A DNA stretch of 39,972 nucleotides, taken from positions 1 through 39,972 of the forward strand of contig JACQDQ010000027.1 in assembly GCA_016201015.1 (NCBI GenBank), read 5' to 3'. Positions 29,803 through 38,875 of the stretch are shown piece by piece. Numbering within the stretch: the stretch's first letter is position 1; every line of letters begins with the position of its first letter. Under the pieces are notes generated by a model, which was not told the DNA's origin, did no database searches, and saw only the letters and a program-made list of their open reading frames with translations. The DNA is from Pseudomonadota bacterium (GTDB lineage: Bacteria > Pseudomonadota > Alphaproteobacteria > CACIAM-22H2). Position numbers and translations under genes: made by a program.

Positions 29803-31374
29803 TCAGGCCATCCACCAGCGTTCGATGCACTTCTGGCCGTCGAGATCGAAGTTCGACGCGATGGACGGCCCGCGGGCAATCTTAGTCGTACGCGCGCTGA
29901 CGTAGTTGGCGCACATCGGGATGATCGCACCGCCGTCGTTGCTGACGATAAGCTGCATCTCGCGATACATCTCCCGGCGCTTGTTGCTGTCGAGCTCGGC
30001 GCGTGCCTCGAGAAGCAGCTTGTTGAATTTTTCGTTATCCCAATGGGTGTCGTTCCACCGCGATCCCTTGGCATAGACTTGACTGAACATCCAATCCTCG
30101 GTCGGCCGTCCGGCCCAGAAACACATGACGAACGGCTTCTTGGTCCAGACATTCGACCAGTAGCCGTCATTCGGCTCGCGCACCACGTTGACGTCGATGC
30201 CGGCCTTCGCGGCGTGCTCCTTGAACAGCACGGCCGTATCGACGGCGCCGACGAAGGCGGCGTCGGCGGCCGACAGGTCGACCTTGAGCGAGGACAGCCC
30301 CGCCTGCTTCAGGTGGAATTTCGCCTTGTCCGGGTCGTAGTCGCGGACCGGAACATCGGCGGCGAAGTAGCGGTTGGCCGGCGTGATCGGGCTGTCGTTG
30401 CCGGGCCGGCCGTGTCCGCGCAGGATGGTCTGGACGAGCGTCTTGCGGTCGATGGCGTATTTCATCGCCAGCCGCACGTTGTTATCGGTGAATGGCGCAG
30501 TGTCGGTGAACATCGGCATCGTATAGTGCTGCGTGCCGGTGACCTCCTCGATCACGATGTCCTTGTTGCGCTGAAGCAGAGCCAGCGTCTTGATGTCGAC
30601 CCGCCCGATGACGTCGACCTCGCCGGTAACGATCGCATTCATACGCGCGGCTATGTCACCGATGGCGATCAGCTCGACATCGTCGAAATGCGCGCGCCCC
30701 GCCTTCCAGTAGTTGGGATTGCGCTTGAGCACCATGCGCACGCCGCGCTCGTGGGAGACCAGCGTATAGCCGCCCGTGCCGATCGCCGGCTCCCAGTCGA
30801 CCTTGCCATCCTTAGCCGGCGTGATGGCGAGATGATAGTCCGAGACGAGATAGGGAAAATCGGCGCTGCCGCTTGCCAAGGTGAATACCACACCGTCCTT
30901 GCCGTCGGTCTTGATGTCGGAGATCGCGTCCAGGACGCCCTTGACGGCCGATTTCGAAGCCGGCCCGCGGTGATGGTTGAACGACGCGACGACGTCGTCG
31001 GCATCGAGCGTCTTGCCGTTGTGGAACGTCACGCCCTTGCGCAGCCTGACCATCCAGGTCTTGGCGTCTTTCGAAGACTCCAGGCTCTCTGCGAGCTCGG
31101 GGACGAGCACGTTATCCGGCCCGATTTCCGTGAGGTTGTTGTAGACCGCCCCGCTCAGGCCGAGATTGACGATTGCCGAGACGCCCCAGGTGCCGGGATC
31201 GTGGGAATCGCCGGTATTGGCCTGCGAAGCCCCAAGTCGCAGCCGCCCGCCCTTCTTCGGCGCGGCCTGGGCAAGCGCCTGGTTGCCGAGGCCGAGCGCG
31301 AGGCCCGTGGCGGCGGCTCCCAACAGCACTTGTCTGCGGGTTGGCTCGCCGAAGATCACCATTGTCTTGTTCAT
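29803..31374 (-). CDS. ABC transporter periplasmic binding protein, family 5, Tat-type signal
   Basis: This is a 523-residue DppA/OppA-type receptor. The N-terminus reads MNKTMVIFGEPTRRQVLLGA followed by a hydrophobic run ending ALAQA. A twin-arginine signal is likely, so the receptor may be exported folded. The mature protein shows ELAESLESSKDAKTWMVRLR, GVTFHNGKTLDADDVVASFN and DNNVRLAMKYAIDRKTLVQ. The ATG at 31374 has GGAGGGAGG five bases upstream, clearly better than the track start at 31404. It is the last gene of the leftward peptide operon, 72 bp after the fused ATPase. That AT-richer gap could hold a secondary promoter raising receptor level. Cargo is probably a peptide or gamma-glutamyl compound, inferred from the hydrolases in the operon. 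Confidence 0.88.
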   Translation of the reverse strand: MNKTMVIFGEPTRRQVLLGAAATGLALGLGNQALAQAAPKKGGRLRLGASQANTGDSHDPGTWGVSAIVNLGLSGAVYNNLTEIGPDNVLVPELAESLESSKDAKTWMVRLRKGVTFHNGKTLDADDVVASFNHHRGPASKSAVKGVLDAISDIKTDGKDGVVFTLASGSADFPYLVSDYHLAITPAKDGKVDWEPAIGTGGYTLVSHERGVRMVLKRNPNYWKAGRAHFDDVELIAIGDIAARMNAIVTGEVDVIGRVDIKTLALLQRNKDIVIEEVTGTQHYTMPMFTDTAPFTDNNVRLAMKYAIDRKTLVQTILRGHGRPGNDSPITPANRYFAADVPVRDYDPDKAKFHLKQAGLSSLKVDLSAADAAFVGAVDTAVLFKEHAAKAGIDVNVVREPNDGYWSNVWTKKPFVMCFWAGRPTEDWMFSQVYAKGSRWNDTHWDNEKFNKLLLEARAELDSNKRREMYREMQLIVSNDGGAIIPMCANYVSARTTKIARGPSIASNFDLDGQKCIERWWMA

Positions 31375-31446
31375 GTTGGCCTCCCTCCGTAATAAATATG
31401 ACAAATGTTAGCTGACATTGGCCGCGCAGTATATGCGGCGGATGGT

Positions 31447-33126
31447 CTATCGGCCGGCGCCATCGGCGGCCGTGCCGGCGGCACCAGTGAGGATTGCGGC
31501 CCGCCTGCGGCGATTGATCGTACGGTCGAGCCAGTCGGGATCCATTTCCGGAACGCTGGACAGCAACAAATCGGTATAGGGATGGTGCGGCGGCGAGAAC
31601 ATGGTCTCGCGGGAACCGGCCTCGACGACCCGCCCATCCTTCATCACCACCAGATCATCGGCGATGGCGCGCACCGTGGCGAGATCGTGCGTGATGAACA
31701 GATACGACAATTCGCGCTCGCGCTGGAGCCGGTCGAGCAGCTTGAGAATCTCCTCGGCGACCAGCTGGTCGAGCGCCGAGGTGATCTCGTCGCAGATGAT
31801 CAGCTCCGGTTCGGCGGCCAACGCGCGAGCGATGCATACGCGCTGCTTTTGCCCGCCGGACAATTCGCCCGGATAGCGGTCGGCATAGCGGTCGGGATCA
31901 AGTTCGATCTCAGAGAAGAGCTGACGCAGCCGCCGCTCCTTGGCATCCCCCTTCAGTCCCAAGTAGAACTCCAGCGGCCGGCCGACCGCATCGCGCACGC
32001 GCTGCCGCGGGTTGAGCGCGGTGTCCGGCATCTGCACGATCATCTGCACCCGACGCAAATCGTCCTTGGCCCGGTCGCGAAAGCTCGCAGGCAGCTTGCG
32101 TCCGGCGATGGAGATGCTGCCGGTATTGGGCGGCAAGAGCCCGGTGATGGTGCGCGCCAGAGTCGACTTTCCCGAACCCGACTCGCCAACGACCGCAACC
32201 GTGCGACCCTTGTGCACGTCGAGAGACACCTCGTGCAGCACGGGAACCGCGCCATAGGCTGCGGTGACGTCTTTCACTCGCAGCAGGGGTGTTTCGCCCG
32301 CCGGCACTGCCGCTTTGAGCGTCGCGCGGAAGCTGCGCACGGCCCACAGAGATTTCGTGTAGGCCTCGCGCGGCGAGGCGATCATGGTGCGGGTGTCGGC
32401 CTCCTCGACAAGCCGACCGTTTCGCAAGACCATGATGCGGTCCGCCATCTGCGCGACAAGCGCAAGGTCATGGCTGATGTAGATTGCCGCGGTGCCGATC
32501 GCCTTCACCGCGTGGCGAATCGCGGCGAGAACTTCGATCTGCGTTGTCACGTCGAGCGCGGTCGTCGGTTCGTCGAAGATGATAAGGTCGGGCTTGGCCA
32601 CCATGGCCATGGCGCTCATGGCGCGCTGCAGCTGGCCGCCCGACACCTGATGTGGATAGCGGAAGCCGATCTCTTCCGGGTGCGGGAGCTGCATTCGCCG
32701 ATAGAGAGCGATCGCCTGCTGCACGGCCTCCAGCCGCGCGCAGATGCCATGCTGCACAGCCGCTTCCACGGACTGGTCGATCAAGCGATGAGCCGGATTG
32801 AACGCCGCAGCGGCGGACTGCGCCACATAGGCGATGCGCGAGCCCAGCAGGCGACGGCGATGGTCTTCGTTCGCCGCCGTCAGGTTCTTGCCGTCGAACA
32901 CGATCGATCCGCCTGTGACGCGGCACCCGTCGCGCGTAAAGCCCATCGCGGCGAGCCCCAATGTCGACTTGCCGGCCCCGGATTCGCCGATGAGGCCGAG
33001 CACCTCGCCCCGTGCCAGATCGAGATCGATATCGCGTACGATCTCAACCAACCCGGAATCCGAACGTCCTTCGATCGTCAGATGACGTATCGATAGCAGG
33101 GCGGCGGTTGCGTCGGGTTTGGCCAC
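31447..33126 (-). CDS. Peptide ABC transporter, fused dual ATP-binding protein (DppD-DppF/YejF type)
   Basis: This is a 559-residue cytoplasmic protein with two complete ATPase domains. Domain 1: Walker A GESGAGKST (47-55), signature VSGGQLQRAMS, Walker B LIIFDEPTTALD, switch ISHDLALV. Domain 2: Walker A GESGSGKST (314-322), signature LSGGQKQRVCIARA, Walker B LIICDEITSALD, switch ITHDLATV. Each ends in the oligopeptide-transporter C-terminal segment (SPREAYTKSL and PPHHPYTDLLL). The long track ORF from 33915 reads back through the permease gene. The GTG at 33126, five bases past the permease stop, is the sensible start. It powers the DppB/C pair encoded just upstream. It might also serve the ATPase-less importer in the recycling locus, but that is speculation. 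Confidence 0.9.
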   Translation of the reverse strand: MAKPDATAALLSIRHLTIEGRSDSGLVEIVRDIDLDLARGEVLGLIGESGAGKSTLGLAAMGFTRDGCRVTGGSIVFDGKNLTAANEDHRRRLLGSRIAYVAQSAAAAFNPAHRLIDQSVEAAVQHGICARLEAVQQAIALYRRMQLPHPEEIGFRYPHQVSGGQLQRAMSAMAMVAKPDLIIFDEPTTALDVTTQIEVLAAIRHAVKAIGTAAIYISHDLALVAQMADRIMVLRNGRLVEEADTRTMIASPREAYTKSLWAVRSFRATLKAAVPAGETPLLRVKDVTAAYGAVPVLHEVSLDVHKGRTVAVVGESGSGKSTLARTITGLLPPNTGSISIAGRKLPASFRDRAKDDLRRVQMIVQMPDTALNPRQRVRDAVGRPLEFYLGLKGDAKERRLRQLFSEIELDPDRYADRYPGELSGGQKQRVCIARALAAEPELIICDEITSALDQLVAEEILKLLDRLQRERELSYLFITHDLATVRAIADDLVVMKDGRVVEAGSRETMFSPPHHPYTDLLLSSVPEMDPDWLDRTINRRRRAAILTGAAGTAADGAGR

Positions 33127-33131
33127 GTCGC

Positions 33132-33959
33132 TCAATCCTTGAGGCCGCTGGAGCGTTGGAGAAGCCAGTCGACGATGAAGTTCACCGCGACGGTAAGGAG
33201 CGCGATCGCCGCGGCAGGCAGCAAAGGCGTGATGTCGCCGTAGGTGATGAGCACGGCGTTGTCGCGCACCATCGACCCCCAATCGGCGGTCGGCGGCTGA
33301 ATGCCGAGACCGAGGAAGCTCAGCGTGGCGATAAAGAGAAACGCGAAACAGAGACGCAATCCGAATTCGGCGATGAGCGGTGCGGCCGCGTTTGGCAGGA
33401 TCTCGCGATAGATCAGCCAACCGAGGCCTTCGCCTCGCAGCCTCGCCGCCTCGACGTAGTCGAGCGCCGAGATGCCGAGTGCCAGCGCCCGCGCAAGCCT
33501 GAAGAAACGCGTGGACTCGAGGCCTGCAATGATCAAGATCAGGCTGGCGATCGAGGTCCCGAAGATCGCCAGCAGCAGGAGCGCGAAGATCAGCGACGGG
33601 ATCGCCATGATGATGTCGACGAAGCGTCCCAGCAATTGATCGGCCCAGCCGCGTACGGTGCCCGCAAGAAGGCCGGCCGAGCCGCCAAGCAGGAAGGCGA
33701 GCAGCGTCGTGGCGAGAGCGACGCCGACCGTATTGCGCGCGCCGTAGATCATTCGGGTTGCCATGTCGCGGCCGAGATTGTCGGTGCCGAGCAGGTGACT
33801 GTTGCTCCAGGGTGCGAATTCGGGTCCGACGATCTGTGTCTGGCCGTAGGGCGCGATCACCGGCGCCAGCAGGGCGACAAAAAAGATCAAGGTCGTGACA
33901 ACGAGGCCGAACCATGCGGTCGGAGGTGCCGCGCGGAACGCTGTGGCGAGGTTCGTCAT
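33132..33959 (-). CDS. Peptide ABC transporter permease (DppC/OppC type)
   Basis: This is a 275-residue inner-membrane permease. The N-terminal helix (WFGLVVTTLIFFVALLAPVI) leads to HLLGTDNLGRDMATRMIYGA, the DppC hallmark. The ATPase-contacting loop is AARLRGEGLGWLIYREILPN and the late motif is LSFLGLGIQPPTADWGSMV. It lies 10 bp after the dppB gene and 5 bp before the ATPase gene in one operon. The partner receptor and the flanking peptidase-like genes suggest peptide import. Confidence 0.9.
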   Translation of the reverse strand: MTNLATAFRAAPPTAWFGLVVTTLIFFVALLAPVIAPYGQTQIVGPEFAPWSNSHLLGTDNLGRDMATRMIYGARNTVGVALATTLLAFLLGGSAGLLAGTVRGWADQLLGRFVDIIMAIPSLIFALLLLAIFGTSIASLILIIAGLESTRFFRLARALALGISALDYVEAARLRGEGLGWLIYREILPNAAAPLIAEFGLRLCFAFLFIATLSFLGLGIQPPTADWGSMVRDNAVLITYGDITPLLPAAAIALLTVAVNFIVDWLLQRSSGLKD

Positions 33960-33969
33960 CGCCCGACCT

Positions 33970-34929
33970 TCATCTTTGATGCAGTAGGCGCGGATCGAGC
34001 GCGATCGTCAGCACATCGGCAATCAGGTTGAGGACAATGTAGGTCGACGCGAAAATCAGGCAGGTCGCCTGCACCACGGGGATATCGCGCTTTGCGACCG
34101 CGTCGACCAGAAGCTGGCCCAGTCCGGGATAGCCGAAGACCACCTCGACGACGACCACGCCGACGATGAGATAGGCGAGGTTCAGCACCACCACGTTGAT
34201 GATCGGCGCCAATGCGTTCGGCAGGGCATGGCGCACGATGACGCGGGACGGCTTCAGGCCCTTGAGGCGCGCCATCTCGATATATTGGTTTGCCATCAGA
34301 TTGACGATCGCGGCGCGCGTCAGCCTTATCACGTGGGCCGCGACGGCCAGGGTCAACGTGACGACCGGCAGGATCGTGCGATAAAACCGCTCGGCAAGCG
34401 GCGTATCCGGGTTTACGGATGCAAGACTCGGAACCAAGCCGGCTTTGACCGACAGGGCGAGGATCAGGATGTAGGCAACGAAGAATTCCGGCAGTGAGAT
34501 GGCGGTGAGGGCCGCCACGTTGATCGACCGGTCGATGAGCCGCCCGCGATAAAGCGCGGCGGCGAGCCCGAGCGCGATGGATAGCGGCAGTGAGATGGTC
34601 GCGGCGAAGCCTGCGAGGAAGAACGTGTTGACCAGGCGGCTGCCAGTCAGCTCCGCGATGGAGCGGCCGCTCGCCAGCGACCGCCCGAAATCGCCGGTCA
34701 GCACGCCGCCGATCCATTCGATGTAGCGCGTGCCGGCGGGGCGATCGAGGCCGAGCTCGTGGCGGATGTTGGCGACCGTTTCAGGGGTGCGCGCCTGACC
34801 GAGAATCTCTTCGGCGAGATCGCCAGGCAGAAGATAGACAGCGAAGAAGACGATGAACGAAACGATCGCCAGAGTGACAAACCCCAGGCCGATCCGCTTC
34901 AAAATCATCGCCGCGAGTGACCGCATCAT
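33970..34929 (-). CDS. Peptide ABC transporter permease (DppB/OppB type)
   Basis: This is a 319-residue inner-membrane permease. The first helix (GLGFVTLAIVSFIVFFAVYLL) is followed by PGDLAEEILG and RHELGLDRPAGTRYIEWIGG, then GDFGRSLASGRSIAEL, all standard for DppB. The EAA-type loop reads MARLKGLKPSRVIVRHALPN, and the end IALDPRLLHQR is typical. It starts 27 bp after the CocE-like gene. The two are almost certainly co-transcribed, tying the hydrolase to the transport system. Confidence 0.9.
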   Translation of the reverse strand: MMRSLAAMILKRIGLGFVTLAIVSFIVFFAVYLLPGDLAEEILGQARTPETVANIRHELGLDRPAGTRYIEWIGGVLTGDFGRSLASGRSIAELTGSRLVNTFFLAGFAATISLPLSIALGLAAALYRGRLIDRSINVAALTAISLPEFFVAYILILALSVKAGLVPSLASVNPDTPLAERFYRTILPVVTLTLAVAAHVIRLTRAAIVNLMANQYIEMARLKGLKPSRVIVRHALPNALAPIINVVVLNLAYLIVGVVVVEVVFGYPGLGQLLVDAVAKRDIPVVQATCLIFASTYIVLNLIADVLTIALDPRLLHQR

Positions 34930-34956
34930 TCGCCTATATGCTAAGATTGAGTTTCC

Positions 34957-36969
34957 CTAGACAAATGTCCTGGGAACCCGCGTGGTAAAGTCGCGCGAAA
35001 AGATGCGTGCGTCACCCTCGTTCGCCTCCAAATGGGTTTCGATGACGAAAGCTCCGGCATTGCCGCTCACACGGGTGTGTGCCAATCCACCAACGCGCCA
35101 GCCGCCGCGCACAAGCTGCCAGCGCGTCTCGGTCTCGACCTCGGCCGATGCGGGATCGTCGGGCTTCAGGCGGCAGCGGCGCACGGAGACCTCGTCGGCC
35201 TCGAGATCGATGTCGGTGTAGTGGGTCGCGCCGAAATCCTCGCGGATATCAAGGACGCGCGGGCCGGCCGGATCGACACTCTCGCGCCTCTGATAAGCCA
35301 TTGGCCGCCGCATGGTCGTCGGCGCGGGCAGTGCCGATTCCGGCGTCGCGATGACGGTCGCATCCGCACCGCGGCGCTTCAGCGCCGGCAGGATCAGCCG
35401 GCTCACGCCGGCCTGAATAGTCACACCGGCGGCCGCGGGGCTGGGCCAGATCATGGGCCAGTAGGACGTCGAGATCGCGATGCGCAAGCGATGGCCGGGC
35501 GGAAAGGCGTAGGCCGCTTCGTAGAGCGGCAGGCGCACGCCATAGCGCCGGCCCGGCTCGATCGGCGCTGGCCGGTCCATGCCGTCGCGATGCACCAGAT
35601 TGAGTGCGCCGAAGCTGACGCGGCGCGAGGCCCCATCGGGCGCCACGTCGCACAGCCGCGCCACCAGGATGGCGATCGGTTGGTCGGCCGAGACCTCCAG
35701 CTCCAGCACCGGCGCGCCCAAGAGTTCGATACGTTCGGCGAGCGGCATAGTGTCGAAGCAGACGGACATCGCGTCGTCCGTGCGCTGATCGTCGGCTATC
35801 TCCGGATTGGCGCCGGTCGTGAAAATCGGCATCCATTCGCCACCGGCCGCGCCGACTTCGCCGCGCCAGGTAATCGCGACGGGCGTCGCGGGTCCGGCGT
35901 CCACGGCCAATCGGCCTGGATTGAGCGTCCAGCTACGCTCGGCGACATCGGACGCGGGCCAGCCGGATAAGCCGATCCAGCGTCCGGCCTGCACCGTGGG
36001 TCGCGGATCGGGCGGCGCCGCCTCGGGCATCCAGACGCGCAGTGCCGGTCCGCTCATGACGCCGGTGTCCCGGCCCTTGAGCCAATGGTCGAGCCAGCCG
36101 AGCGTCTCCTGGAGATAGCCGATGGCCGGCCCGGGATGACCGAGATGGGGATAGCGGTGCGACCACGGTCCGATCAGGCCGTGCCTGGGCACCTGGGCGC
36201 TCGCCAGCACGCGGAGCATGCTGCTGGCAAAGCCGGGATCGGCCCAGCCGGAGACGGCAAAGACGGGGCAGCGGATGCGCTGGATTCGATCGCGCACGCT
36301 GGCGTTCTGCCAAAACGCGTCGCGTGATTGATGGGCGAGCCAACTCTCGCCGGTGAAGGTGCAGCGCTCGAGCCGCTTCAGCCATATCTGGCGCCAAAGC
36401 GCGCCGACGATGGCGGGGTCAGGCGGCCGGACCGCGTAGAGGATCCAGGCCGGGATGTTGGCGGCGTTGCCCGTCAGCATGGCGCCGCCCAGGTATTTCG
36501 TCGCGAATCGGTCGTCGATGCCGGCAGCGCAGATAATCGTCTTGAGCGCGGGCGGCTCGAGCGCCGCGGTCTGGAGCGCGATGCCGGCGCCCCAGGACAG
36601 CCCGAACATGGCAACCGCGCCGGTGCACCAAGGCTGAGCCGCGATCCAGGCAATCGCCTCGGCGGCATCTTCGGCATAGCGCAGATCGAACTGCTCGCCG
36701 AACAAACCTTCGGAATCGCCAGTGCCGCGCGCGTCCAGGCGGATGCAGGCATAGCCGTGGCCGGCCAGGTAGCCATGGGTCGCCCAGTCCCGCCAGGCCG
36801 TCATGTCGCGCTTGCGGTAGGGGATGTATTCGAGCACGGCCGGCACGGGCGAGGTTTCGGCATCCTCCGGCAGCCAGATGCGGGCGGCGAGCCGGCTGCC
36901 ATCCTTGAGCGGGATCCACTGGTGATCGATAACGCGCACCCGGCACGGCAGATCGGTGACATGGCGCAT
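34957..36969 (-). CDS. CocE/NonD-family hydrolase (peptidase S15-like)
   Basis: This is a 670-residue serine hydrolase of the X-Pro dipeptidyl-peptidase/cocaine-esterase family. The alpha/beta domain has oxyanion Tyr in LEYIPYRKRD, RLDARGTGDSEG, and nucleophile Ser125 in MFGLSWGAGIAL. The acid is in VSGWADPGF and the His in LIGPWSHRYPHLGHPGP. After about residue 330 a jelly-roll X-Pro C-terminal domain follows (LELEVSADQPIAILVARLCD, FPPGHRLRIAIS). No signal peptide is visible, so it acts in the cytoplasm. Encoded directly before the dppBC genes, it probably hydrolyses an imported peptide, amide or ester. The family includes acylases and esterases, so peptidase activity is not certain. Confidence 0.9.
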   Translation of the reverse strand: MRHVTDLPCRVRVIDHQWIPLKDGSRLAARIWLPEDAETSPVPAVLEYIPYRKRDMTAWRDWATHGYLAGHGYACIRLDARGTGDSEGLFGEQFDLRYAEDAAEAIAWIAAQPWCTGAVAMFGLSWGAGIALQTAALEPPALKTIICAAGIDDRFATKYLGGAMLTGNAANIPAWILYAVRPPDPAIVGALWRQIWLKRLERCTFTGESWLAHQSRDAFWQNASVRDRIQRIRCPVFAVSGWADPGFASSMLRVLASAQVPRHGLIGPWSHRYPHLGHPGPAIGYLQETLGWLDHWLKGRDTGVMSGPALRVWMPEAAPPDPRPTVQAGRWIGLSGWPASDVAERSWTLNPGRLAVDAGPATPVAITWRGEVGAAGGEWMPIFTTGANPEIADDQRTDDAMSVCFDTMPLAERIELLGAPVLELEVSADQPIAILVARLCDVAPDGASRRVSFGALNLVHRDGMDRPAPIEPGRRYGVRLPLYEAAYAFPPGHRLRIAISTSYWPMIWPSPAAAGVTIQAGVSRLILPALKRRGADATVIATPESALPAPTTMRRPMAYQRRESVDPAGPRVLDIREDFGATHYTDIDLEADEVSVRRCRLKPDDPASAEVETETRWQLVRGGWRVGGLAHTRVSGNAGAFVIETHLEANEGDARIFSRDFTTRVPRTFV

Positions 36970-37106
36970 GGCTAATCCAGCTCATCGAGGTTGCGATCGA
37001 CCTTAACGCCGGAATTCATCCGGGCGGCTCTCGAACCCGCGCTCATTGAAACATTCGTCACGCGATGCTGCAGTTCATCGGAGCGGACAAAAGAAGCCTC
37101 GCCTGG

Positions 37107-38708
37107 TCAAACCATCGCCGCCATGCCGTCGCGGCCGGGGTCGGCGGCGCCGTCGAGCCGGCCGCCGTCGATGCGAATGCCGTGCACGCCGGCGAAGTAG
37201 AAGTTGAGCGGGATGCGCTTCACCGGATAGCCGCGCGTCGCGAGATCGCGCTCGGTCGAGCGCAGGATGCGGTTGGTCAGGTGGATGGTGTCCGAGGTGG
37301 CGCAAAAGCGCGGCGCCGAGATCGCCTCGAGCGCGGTCATGTCGAATTCGACCACGTTGAGCACCGCCTGCAGGATTCCAGGCGTGATGTAGGTGCCGCC
37401 CGGCGCGCCGACCACGAAGAACGGCTGCTCGCCCTTGAAGACGATGGTCGGCGCCATCGACGATACGCGCGCCTTGCCCGGCGCCAGCGAGGCGGCGTGT
37501 CCCGGCCGCGGATCGAACGCCTCCATGGCGCCGTTATACATGAAGCCCAGTCCGTCGGTGACCACGCCCGACGGCGAGCCGAGCGTGTGCGTGAGCGACA
37601 CGCAGGTGCCGTGCTCGTCGACCACGCAGACTTGCGTCGTGTCGGCTGCCTCCTTCGCCTTGATCCGCGGCACATGCGCCTTCTCGCCGCGCTTGACGCG
37701 CTCGGCCAGGCGCGCCGCGTGTTCCTTCGACGAAAGCCTGGCGACCGGCACGTCGACGAATTTGGGATCGCCGAGATGCATGTCGCGGTCGACCGCGCCG
37801 AGCTTCATCGCCTCCGCCACTGTAGCGATATAGTCCGGCGTGTTGTGGCCCATCGCCTTGAGGTCGAAATACTCCAGGATGTTGAGCATTTCCAGCAGCA
37901 TGAGACCGCCACCCGGCGGCGGGTTGGTGGCGATGCGGTGGCCGCGATAGGACCCCCACAGCGGCTTGGTCTCCTCGACGCGGCATTGCGCGAGATCGGT
38001 CTCGGCGAGCAAGGCACCGTTGGCGCGCATGTCGCCGGCGATACGGCGCGCAATCTCGCCCTCGTAGAAAGCCTCGATGCCCACCGTGGCAATGCGGCGA
38101 TAGGTCGCGCCGAGGTCACGATTGCGCAGCGTGTCGCCGACGGCGTGCAGCTTGCCGTCCGGCTTGACGTAGATCTTGCGCGTCGCCGGCACGTTGGTGA
38201 GAAGCGCGCTGTGTGGCGGCTTGGACTCGGTCGGCAGCATGTTCCAATAGGCGGAGACATGCGGCCGCACCACGAAGCCGTTCTCGCAATGCGGCACGGC
38301 GAGGCCGAGCAGCGCGCCGATCTGCATGGTGCCGAAGCGCTTCAACGCGGTGCCGAGCGCGCGCAAGGTCATCGGCGTGGCGATCGAGCCGTAGAAGCAA
38401 TTGGCGTTGCCTTTGAGGATGAAGCCGAAGCCGTCCTCGGATTCGGAAATCATCAGGTCGGCCCACATGTCGGGGCGCGCAGCCATTGGCGCGCGGCCGT
38501 AGAAATCGAGGCAGACATGCACGCCGGTCTTGGGGCTGTAGACATGCATGCAGCCGAAACCGGCGATGCCGCACATCTGCGGGTCGACCGCCGTCTGCAC
38601 CAGCGCCGTGGCAACGGCGGCATCTACAGCGTTGCCGCCCGCCTGCAGGGTTTCGAGTCCCGCTTCCACCGCCTCGGGCTGCGCAGCGCTGACCATCCCA
38701 TGCGTCAT
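37107..38708 (-). CDS. Gamma-glutamyltranspeptidase-family protein (Ntn hydrolase)
   Basis: This is a 533-residue member of the GGT family, made as one chain and expected to cleave itself before the Thr of ADTTQVCVVDEHG (Thr357), which then becomes the nucleophile. Family marks are QAGGNAVDAAVATALVQTAVDP near the N-terminus, GSPSGVVTDGLGFMYNGAM, and GAPGGTYITPGILQ (oxyanion loop). Two points differ from classic GGT. The motif is TTQ rather than TTH, and the glutamate-binding stretch (usually RExAP) reads DFYGRAPMAA, so the substrate may not be glutathione. No signal peptide is visible. AGGA precedes the ATG at 38708. It lies 137 bp upstream of the CocE gene in the same direction. Confidence 0.88.
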   Translation of the reverse strand: MTHGMVSAAQPEAVEAGLETLQAGGNAVDAAVATALVQTAVDPQMCGIAGFGCMHVYSPKTGVHVCLDFYGRAPMAARPDMWADLMISESEDGFGFILKGNANCFYGSIATPMTLRALGTALKRFGTMQIGALLGLAVPHCENGFVVRPHVSAYWNMLPTESKPPHSALLTNVPATRKIYVKPDGKLHAVGDTLRNRDLGATYRRIATVGIEAFYEGEIARRIAGDMRANGALLAETDLAQCRVEETKPLWGSYRGHRIATNPPPGGGLMLLEMLNILEYFDLKAMGHNTPDYIATVAEAMKLGAVDRDMHLGDPKFVDVPVARLSSKEHAARLAERVKRGEKAHVPRIKAKEAADTTQVCVVDEHGTCVSLTHTLGSPSGVVTDGLGFMYNGAMEAFDPRPGHAASLAPGKARVSSMAPTIVFKGEQPFFVVGAPGGTYITPGILQAVLNVVEFDMTALEAISAPRFCATSDTIHLTNRILRSTERDLATRGYPVKRIPLNFYFAGVHGIRIDGGRLDGAADPGRDGMAAMV

Positions 38709-38875
38709 GTTTGGATCCTATCGCGTTTCGGATTGTCCGGTTGTCGGGTTGAGCTTGACTGACGGAGAATGTGCCTGCAGCCGAAGCGGTTTGCAAAGGG
38801 TGCTGTTCGTAGCGGTCTCCGGCCACGGTTCCTGCTCACGCGGCAACGACAACGGCGCACCATGGCAGCGACCGA

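Noticed and set aside
29731-33096. Two plus-strand ORFs of 553 and 563 codons
   Set aside because: Antisense shadows of the Tat-type binding protein and the fused ATPase, whose motifs are complete.
31397-34970. GACAAATGT present both before the Tat-type receptor gene and near 34959 upstream of dppB
   Set aside because: The second copy is the coding end of the CocE gene (Thr-Phe-Val-stop), so a shared operator is not supported.
37065-38762. 565-codon plus-strand ORF
   Set aside because: Antisense to the GGT-family gene, with no family resemblance.
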